Shown one piece after another: positions 23,937 to 33,100 of a DNA stretch of 44,555 bases. A model generated the notes under the pieces. The model was given only the letters and a program-made list of their open reading frames with translations. It was not told the origin of the DNA and did no database searches. Position numbers and translations under genes: made by a program. The stretch is from a virus, in the IMG/VR virus record IMGVR_UViG_3300030451_002132, positions 1-44,555 of that record. The stretch is one strand, 5' to 3'. Every line of letters starts with the position of its first letter. Position 1 is the stretch's first letter.

Positions 23937-25139
23937 ATGGCTGAACCTAAAATACAATCTCCAAACATGTCAACAGCAATTGGTATGGGAACATTAAGTT
24001 CTAATACCGATGCGGCTTTAGCTGAAGTAGAAATAGGTACAATTACTGCTAAAGCTATAGAAGATAAAGAAAATCAAAGACAAAGAATGTATGAAACAAC
24101 TCAAGATAGTTTAAAAACAATTAAAAATATTAACAAAGCACAAAAATTAGAAAATAAAATAAAAAAAGGTTATAAATTATATCAAGAAAAAACTGGTCAT
24201 CAGTTAAAATATGATAAAATTACACCAATGGATGTTTTAGATAACCCTAGTTTGTGGAATCAAATAGGAGATGTAGTTATTACAGATACTGTTACTGGCG
24301 CTACATTTGAGCCTGGAAATTTTGCTGGTTTTGCAGATATACAAACTACTGAAGATTTTAAAGCTTATGCTAATTCTATAGATAAAGGCGATAAAAGTTA
24401 TGTTAAACCAACTGAATATGGCGTAGAATATAAAGACGAGGGTTTTGATAGTGAGTTTGCTATAAAAAGAGCTCAAGACCCTGTTGTAAATGAACAATTA
24501 GCAAGAGTTAAATATAGAGATATAGGTTTAAAAAATTGGGCTGGAGGTTCAGAAGTTTATGTAATGCAAATGTATGCTAATGAAAAAGGTGGAATCTATG
24601 ACGAAAAAAATAAAGTTATTAAATTTGCACACAGTGATGAAACATTATCTATAGAAGATTTTAAAACTGGTGGAAAAGTGTCATTTGATGACATAAAAAC
24701 ACATTTATCTAAATGGGAATCTAAAGATGACCCTAATTTTATTGGATATAATACTGAAGACAAGGGCGTAGGAAAAGATAGTTTATATTACGGAACAAGA
24801 GATGTTGGTTTGTATGGTATAAATGAAAAAGATTTACGAGTTGACACTTGGATATATACTGACCCTGATTCAGGTTTTACAAAAGAAATAAAAACTCATG
24901 AAATAAGTAGTATTCCAAATAAAGATGGAACATATTCTAAAGATAGACAATATGCTGAAATTCAAGGAATTATAGGTTCTTCTAGAGTTTTAACGCAAAA
25001 AGATGACGTATACCAAGGAGGAGGTATGGCAAGATTTTTAGGAAAACAATTAAAGAATTTTTTCCAAAGAAAAAAAGATGATGACGATAAAGGCAAACAA
25101 AATTCAATAGATTTATATAAAAATCAGGGAACAAGCTAA
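23937..25139 (+). CDS. Predicted internal virion/ejection protein
   Basis: 400 residues. It opens with Gly/Ser/Ala-rich sequence (S-T-A-I-G-M-G-T-L-S-S), then a helical, Lys/Gln-rich region (about 40-85), then a mixed region of Asp/Lys-rich sequence. The tail is highly charged (K-K-D-D-D-D-K-G-K). It opens the block of five genes before the convergent point, whose sizes and composition resemble internal core or ejection proteins. I cannot assign a family. Confidence 0.5.
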   Translation: MAEPKIQSPNMSTAIGMGTLSSNTDAALAEVEIGTITAKAIEDKENQRQRMYETTQDSLKTIKNINKAQKLENKIKKGYKLYQEKTGHQLKYDKITPMDVLDNPSLWNQIGDVVITDTVTGATFEPGNFAGFADIQTTEDFKAYANSIDKGDKSYVKPTEYGVEYKDEGFDSEFAIKRAQDPVVNEQLARVKYRDIGLKNWAGGSEVYVMQMYANEKGGIYDEKNKVIKFAHSDETLSIEDFKTGGKVSFDDIKTHLSKWESKDDPNFIGYNTEDKGVGKDSLYYGTRDVGLYGINEKDLRVDTWIYTDPDSGFTKEIKTHEISSIPNKDGTYSKDRQYAEIQGIIGSSRVLTQKDDVYQGGGMARFLGKQLKNFFQRKKDDDDKGKQNSIDLYKNQGTS

Positions 25140-25655
25140 ATGAGCGATGTAGGATTAGGATGGGCTAGTTTAGGTTTACAAACTATATCTACTATAGGTG
25201 CAGCTTCTGGTCAAGCGAGAGCAAATAGAGCAACTATAAGAGGTAATAATAAAGCAATTAAATTATTAAATGAGAATTTAAGCTTGTTACCAGAAATAGC
25301 GCAATCAAGAAAAGAAGGAGCTATGTCTGATTTAGATTTAGCTATGGGTCAAGCTGGATACGAAGGAAGAGAATCTTCTATTACAGCGTTTCAAGATTAT
25401 GAAAACGCTTTAGGTAGTACTGGTTTTGCAGCAGATTATAGTATGCAAGATGCTTATGGAGATTTTCAAAGAAAATTAAATGATAATTTTATTCAACAAA
25501 GAAAATCATTATTTTCTAGTTTAGATAAAAATTTAGCAGATATTACAGAATGGCAAATGTCAACAGAGGGACAATTAAAGTCTGAAAAAATGAAATTAGA
25601 AGCACAAAACGCTCAATTAAGAACTCAAGATTCTTTTTGGGAAAACATATTTTAG
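25140..25655 (+). CDS. Small internal virion protein (T7 gp14-like in style)
   Basis: 171 residues, start abutting the previous stop. The N-terminus is an amphipathic Gly/Ala/Ser helix (W-A-S-L-G-L-Q-T-I-S-T-I-G-A-A-S-G), resembling the membrane-active start of T7-type internal protein gp14. Residues 30-170 are helical and Gln/Leu-rich. In T7 this protein is ejected first and forms part of a channel through the cell envelope. The position just before large virion proteins is as in T7 and other podoviruses. The homology is inferred. Confidence 0.6.
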   Translation: MSDVGLGWASLGLQTISTIGAASGQARANRATIRGNNKAIKLLNENLSLLPEIAQSRKEGAMSDLDLAMGQAGYEGRESSITAFQDYENALGSTGFAADYSMQDAYGDFQRKLNDNFIQQRKSLFSSLDKNLADITEWQMSTEGQLKSEKMKLEAQNAQLRTQDSFWENIF

Positions 25656-25663
25656 GATAAAAA

Positions 25664-27142
25664 ATGGCAATTAGAAGAGCAAATATATTAGGAATACTTA
25701 ATGAAATGTATGAAGCTGAACATAAAGAACATCAGCAAGAAAGAGATTTTGCTATTAAAGGAGTAGGACTTGCTATAGACGCAAGAAATAAAAAAGAATT
25801 AAGAAGATTAGAAGAAAAAAGACTTGCTATTACAGAAGCAGATGCTAAAGTACGTGCAAAACGCACAGAACAAATAATTAGATTAGAGGAAGCTAAATCT
25901 AAAAATGAAGAAAATAAAAAAATATTTAACAATTTAAAAAATTTAGCAAGTAGAAATGCAGCAGAATTAACAACAATGACTCAAGAACTTGCAACTAGAT
26001 TGTATGATAGAGTAATTGCACCTTCATTTGAATATAATGGCGAAATAAACTTTCAAAATAAACCTAATATAAAAAATTTTATAAAGCAAATTGGCAATGA
26101 AGCTTTAGCTAAAGATTTAATTCAATTTGGTATGACAAGAAATGCAGAAAACGGATTATTTCCAGAAATAGAAACAGAAGCTTTAATATACGAATTATTT
26201 GGTAATGAAGCCACAGCAAATATGTTGCAAAATACTTTTGGTTTTTATGGAGATAACCAATTTTCTATAGATAGAATGACTAAAATACAAGATGATTTTT
26301 TCTTATTTAAAGCTCAAAACGATGAAATTGCTAAAGAATTATCAGAATATGAAGGTTTAGGAGATACTTCAATTGGTGAGCCTTTGACAAATTTATTATT
26401 ATACGGAAGTGTTGAATCTCCTTCAACAACAGATGAAGATACAATTGTTGATTTAGGTAATAATATGATAGGAACAATGATGGAACCTCCAGAAGGAGTT
26501 AAATCTTTGCTATCTCCTAATCAATATGAACAAGTAACTCAAGACGAAATACAAAGATTAAAACAAATGAATAAAGATTTGCCAGATGAAATATTAAAAA
26601 TAAAAGACGCTATAGGACCTAAACCTATATCGGAATTAGAGTTAAGAGAATATTATGATAAAGTAGAAAAAGAATTAAATGCAAATAGTAGTGCATGGAC
26701 TGAATATAAGGATGAACATGGAGATGTAGATACTAATAAATCTCCTTGGCAAAATTATAGACAATTAAGATTTTTTAAAGAAGATATAGCAGGTGAATAC
26801 GACACAAGCAATAGAGCATTTAAACAACATACAAACAAAATGCAAGAAAAAGAAACATTGCACAACAGCGGCGACCCAGAATTCTTTTATTCCGACCAAG
26901 AAAGAGCAAATGATGCCAAGGTAGCATATTTGTATCAATTGCAGTTAGATTTATTAACTTATCAAAACAGAATAGCAAGTGAAAGAAAAGATACTTTGTG
27001 GGATGTAATGGGCGGTTTTTCTAAGTTTTTCCAAGGAGAAGCTGACGGAGGAGGTATATCATATTATGGCGTAGGTGATATTACCAAAGAAACTATTTCT
27101 ACTCATGACGACAACGTATCAAAAAGAAAAAAAATATATTAG
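25664..27142 (+). CDS. Helical internal virion protein
   Basis: 492 residues, SD AGGAT. It is almost entirely helical in style, with a long Lys/Glu/Arg coiled coil (about 20-90) and no membrane segment. A weak repeat of Glu/Leu/Asn-rich segments continues to the C-terminus. It sits between the gp14-like gene and the giant gene, so it is probably another ejected core protein or a chaperone for the giant protein. Confidence 0.5.
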   Translation: MAIRRANILGILNEMYEAEHKEHQQERDFAIKGVGLAIDARNKKELRRLEEKRLAITEADAKVRAKRTEQIIRLEEAKSKNEENKKIFNNLKNLASRNAAELTTMTQELATRLYDRVIAPSFEYNGEINFQNKPNIKNFIKQIGNEALAKDLIQFGMTRNAENGLFPEIETEALIYELFGNEATANMLQNTFGFYGDNQFSIDRMTKIQDDFFLFKAQNDEIAKELSEYEGLGDTSIGEPLTNLLLYGSVESPSTTDEDTIVDLGNNMIGTMMEPPEGVKSLLSPNQYEQVTQDEIQRLKQMNKDLPDEILKIKDAIGPKPISELELREYYDKVEKELNANSSAWTEYKDEHGDVDTNKSPWQNYRQLRFFKEDIAGEYDTSNRAFKQHTNKMQEKETLHNSGDPEFFYSDQERANDAKVAYLYQLQLDLLTYQNRIASERKDTLWDVMGGFSKFFQGEADGGGISYYGVGDITKETISTHDDNVSKRKKIY

Positions 27143-27150
27143 GATATTAA

Positions 27151-30100
27151 ATGCCAGATTTGAAAACTATATTAGATGCACAATCTAATTTATTAGATTT
27201 AAACCCAGAAGAAAAAGTACAACAACGTATTGCTGGGAATACAGTACAAACTCAAACAAATAGACCTCCTTCTGTTACAGGAACAATTCAACCTAGAAAA
27301 CGAGAACCATTAAAACCGACAGAAGATAGAAATTTATTACAAAACATAGGTAAAGGATTGTGGGATTTTGGAGAAGAATTTGTCCAACAAGGAATTGATA
27401 CCGCATTATTAGGTATGCCTAGCGCTGGTACATTTACAGGTGGAAATCCATGGTTTGGTTTGTCTTATGATACAGACATAGATAGTTTTGCTGGTAAAGC
27501 TGGTCAAGCTATTGGTGGAGCTGCTGGTTTCTTAGTTCCTTTTATGGGAACATCTAAATTTATAACTAGTCCATTAAGTAGAGTTGTAGCTGATGCTACA
27601 ATGAATGCTGGTGGTAAAACTATGCAAAAGAAAGCTTTGAAAGCAATTAAAGACGCATCTGGAAAAAAGGGAGCAGTTACATACGCAGATGATGCAATAG
27701 ATAGTGTTAAAGAATCTAAAAATTTATCGGAATTATTTGATGAAACTATAGCTACTCCATTTGCACAAAGTATGCGAGGTTTTAATAAATTAAATCCTGA
27801 ACAAAAAACTACATTTGCTAGTAAAATTGAAAAAGGTGCAGGTGAATTTATAAAAGAGCTTGCAGAAACTAAAGGTATAGTTTTAAGTGACGATGCTGTT
27901 AAAAGTATTACAAAAGAAGTTGGTGAAATATGGATGCAGGCTGGAGGTAGACCTATTAATTCTTTACAAGGCTTAATTCATAGAGCAATGGGTCAAGGCA
28001 AATATACTGGATTCTATAGTCATATGTTTGAAGAAGGAGTAATTTTTGCAGCAGTAGAAAGTGGTATGCACGCCGTAGAAGTTAATGCTGGAAACGAAGA
28101 AGCGCATTTTGGAACAGTAGCTAAAGATGCATTTTTATTAGGACACGCATTTGGTTTAGTAAGATTTATTCCTGGTGGTGTAGAAGGTGGAATGGGAATG
28201 AATCCAATTACCAAAACAGGTAGAGAGCGTATAGCTGCATTAATAAGAGGAGAAAGAGCTTATGCTAAAAAATATAATGTAAATGACGCTACTGATAGAG
28301 AAAGTATTGCAGCTATGTATCAAAGTTATATGAATATTCCTAAAACTCCATTTAAGTATCCTGGTAGAGATTTAAGAGACGAACCTATGGAAGAAATAAT
28401 GACTACTATAGGAGAAAGAATGGGAGCTGGTAATTTAACAATGAACGGCGAAAGAATATTAAACCCTTCCCCATCAAGAATATTAAGAATATTACAAGAT
28501 GGTACTGAAGCCGAACAAAAAGCAGCAGCTAAACACATGCAAGAAGTTTTACAAGAAATTATGAGAACAGGTCAAAGCAAATATCGTAGAGAGTTTTTAA
28601 AAACAATGGGAGATGATGTATTAAAAAGTTCATTTAGAATGGCTGCTGGTGGAGTTGTAATGACTGGACCTGGAGTATTAATGGATGATAATATTCCATT
28701 TGAAGAAAAAATGTTGCATTTTGCTATGGGTGCATTTTTAATGAAGAAAGGTAAAGTCTTAAATTATAGAGAAAAATTACCTGGAGGAGAGTTAGGAGCT
28801 TATAAAAAACATAGTTTAATGAGAGAATTTCCTAAAGATTTAAATAAAATAGGAGATTTTTACAAAACATTAGGAGTAGAAATTGTTAACAAAGATGGAA
28901 ACATAGACCCTTTATGGTTAAAAACATACTTAGAAACAACAAAATTTGAAAAAGAATCAGGGGGAGAACAACAATTAAGTTTTTCTAATCCAGACGCTAT
29001 ACAAGGATTAATAGATTTAGCACAATCTGGAAGACCAATTGGTAAGGGTGAAATTTATAACCATTTTATAACAGGCGCTAAAAAACCATTAAAACCTCAC
29101 AAAAAAGAATCTCCTATAGATAAAGAAAATTCATTTGTAAATGAAAGAGGAGAAAGACAAGTAATAATAGAAAGAAAAGTAGATGAAGCAATTTATGAAA
29201 GTTTTACACGTAAGTTAAATAGCGTATTATCAGATAAACAAAGATTTAAAGAATGGAGCGAATTATCTCCAGCTGAAAAACAAATGTGGAAAGATGGCAT
29301 GGACAAATTGGAAATGCCTACAACTGAACTACAATTTGGTCAACAAAAATTAGAAAGATTGTTTGTAAAAGCTAATATAGATTCAGTTACAAACACTATG
29401 GAAGCATTACGAAATAGAGCAAATGAAGCAGCAGAAGCTTTAACTATTGACGGAAAAAATGATTTAACTCCATTGCCTATTGAGCTAGCTGATGGTAGTA
29501 TGGCATTAGAATATAAAAAAATAGATATAAGAAATGCTGATTTAACAGCAGAACAAGCATATGCTATAAGACAATATAATCATTTAATAGAATTGTTAGC
29601 AAATAATGGTAGAGATAGAGTAGCAAATGCTAATGCAGATTTATATTTAAACACAAAAGCTACAAATATTCAAGGATTTGAAAAATTCTTAAATGCTATT
29701 GATGAAGGTTTAAAAGATATGAATGGAGTTAGAATATCTGAAAACGGAAAAAGAGTTGGATTAGATTTGATACCAAAAGATTCTAATGGTGAAATTAATT
29801 GGGAAACACAAGACTACAAAACTAATTTTTCTGACCCTTGGCTATATAGATTATTAAGTTTAAATAAAATGGAAACATTAATAGACTATACAGCTACTCA
29901 TTTATTAAAGTATATGGATGTTTCAAACGCTAAATATGGTAACAGTAGTTTAGGTAATCAGTTGCGTAAAATATTTATGGATGATAATGGATTTTATGTT
30001 GCAACTGGAATAAAGATAACAAATTCTGATGGAAGTGTAAATGTTAAAGAAACACAAACAGCTAGACTTTTATTAGAAACAATAAAACTATCAGGAGCTA

Positions 30101-33100
30101 CAAGGTCAGAAGTAAAAAAGAATGAAGTTTCAAGAAGTGTAGACGAATTTAATGAATTGAAAAAAAGATTGTTAGGAGAAGGATTTGATATATATCAAGA
30201 AAAACTAGCAATTAACGATTTTGATTTAACAAAATTAATTAGACAAAGAACTCTTGAATATAAATTAGCAAACGGAGAAATGCTTGTAGATGGAAAGCCA
30301 GTAAAAATAACAATGGCTGAAGTTCAAAAAATACAAGAAGGTATTGATAATGGATTAATTAATGACAATTTAACATTTACTCCTATTGCTGATGTATTAT
30401 TTGAATCATTAAACATTAAAGGTTTTCAAAAAATATTTAAAAACATAGGAAAAGAAGTTGAAATATTAACCTATGAAGATGCTTTTAAAATTATAGAAGC
30501 AGATACTTCTTTAAGCAAAGATAAAAAAGCCCAATTAATATCATTGTTAAAACAATTTCAAAAAGATAATCCTATGGAATCTGTATTGGGTATATTTTCT
30601 GATGTAAAATTTATAAACGACACATTTATGTCATTAGTAAGAACTAAAGAAAATCCTAATGGTGTTTTGCATTTAGGCGATAAAGAATTTACAATGATGG
30701 ATGATGCAAATATAAGATTGTTTAAAGAAAAATTATATCTTATGAAAAATCAAGCGCATTCAGAACAAGTAAATCAATTTATATTTAAATTGGGAGAATT
30801 AGCTAATATTGAATCTAAACACAACAAAAGACTTGTTAATACTTTAATAGCTGAATTACAATATTCTCAAAATCCATTAAGCATATATGCAATAGCTAGA
30901 GAATATGGTTTTTACAAAGAAGAAACAAAATCTTTCAAAGAAAAACTTCCTGAAAGTGATGCAGATAAAATTATAGAAGCTATTAGAGATAGAACTCTTA
31001 GAGATTGGTCTCAAGATGACAAATTCTTACAAGAAGACGCTCAAAGATATTTAGAAAGTGGTGAAAAAGCAGAAAAAAATAAAAGTGACGTAAAGCCTCT
31101 TCGTATGCAAGAACTTATAAATACTTATGGTATTGAAGGTGTATGGAAGCTTTCACCTACAAGCGAAAAAACTCAAACTCAATACTTGCAAGATATTTGG
31201 AGAGATTCATATTTAAATAAAGAAGGTAAAGATGGACAAATTAATTGGGCTAAAAATGCAACTGATTTTGTAACAGATTTATCAAATAGCATAGCAAAAG
31301 CTTCTGAAGGAAAAAAGAAAGTAGAAGAAATACTACCAGCTGTACAAAAATGGTTTAATGCTTCTATAGAACAAAGAGACCATGTAATTGTTAGATTAAA
31401 TTACGGAGCTCCTCAAAATTCATCTTTATCAAAAGGCGTACATCAAAATAATTTAGCTTTTGAACGCATAGAGATGTTGCAAACTGATAATAAACAAAAA
31501 GCTAAAGTAATATTTTTAGATGGAAGTATTAATGTAGAAGGATTGCCAAAAACATCTACAGAATTAATGAGCGAAATAAAATCTATGTTTTTTGGTGGTA
31601 AAGTGCAAACGTTGCCAGAAAATTTAGCTTCTAATCCATTAATAGAATCAAGTATAAACTTAAATGGTAAATCATTTTTTGTATATAGATTAGGAAATAC
31701 TGATGCTTCATTTTTAATAAGAAATAGTCCACAAAATATAAATGCTATTGTTAATAATTATGGTAAATATTTAAAAGAATTAGTTGATGCTGGTATAATA
31801 AAGCAAAAATTTATGGATAATATTTTGAACAATAGTGGAAATGCTTCAATTAGATATAACGAAACAACAAAAAGATATGAACCTGTTAACGAACAATTTG
31901 GCGGAAAAGATATTGGAAATGAAAGAATACATGAAATTATGAATGATTATATTCTTGGTGGAATTTTTCAAAAAACATATTGGGAAAGCAATATGCGTGA
32001 TGCTAAAGACAAAGAAGTTGGTGATTTAGTAAAAAGATTACCTTTAATAGCAAATACTAACGCTGTTAAATATGACGCAAATAAAATCTTATCAGTTTCT
32101 GAAGTATTAGATAAAAATAATATTAAAATAGATAATAAAGCAGAAGTTGTTAAAACTTTACAACAGCTTGCAAAAGGCGAACTTAAAGAAGTTGTATATG
32201 CTGATGAAACAATAGATGGAACAGGTTCTGTTTCAGAAAGATTTGATGTATTAAAAATAATTGGAAAAGAATATGACACTCTTATAGAAAGAGCAAAAGA
32301 AGTAGAAGGAGAAACTTCTGATTTAGTAATGCAATTAAAAGCTGAAAAACAAAATTTATTAGAAACCGCAGAAGCAAGTAGTGTAAATGGAATATCTTTT
32401 GTTACAGATAATCTTTTTGCAGCTACAAGTTATTTAGGCGGGGAACCAAATTGGAAAGAAGCTGGAGGTGTAAAACCTATTATTGTTAAAAATGTTAACG
32501 GACATATATTTGCACAAAAAACAGCATTTTTAAGAAATTCGGAAATGAAAGAATATTTTAAAAACAATGAAGATGTTGCAATGGTAAGCTTCACAAGTGC
32601 TACTAAAAAAATTGGTAATAATTTAGATAACATAAAAATTATAGATGGACAAAAATTTGAAGCACATTTAGTAGGAGCTGAAAGTATAGGAGTTGACTTT
32701 TTAAGACCTATTACTCCAGAAAGTATTAATATTGTAAGTGTAAAATCTAATAAAGCACAAGCTTCTTTAGCAAGAAACAATACTGTGCATTTAAGAGGTA
32801 GAGAATTGGATGCTTATTATGATGCTATTCATAAACAAAGTATAGATAAAATCTTTCAGGATATTGCAGATTTAAAAGACCCATATGCTACACACCAAAG
32901 AAGTGCTTTATATAAAATGTTAATGAATGACAGAAAAACACAAGCTAGTGGAGATTATAATTACGCAGAAAGTCAATCAGGAATAGAAACTTTATGGGCT
33001 GAATTAGGAGGAGAACCATCTATGTTTCCTAGAAGTTGGGAAAATATGATAAAATCTAAATACATAGATAAAGAAATAGCTAAAAAAATAAATGGAGGAC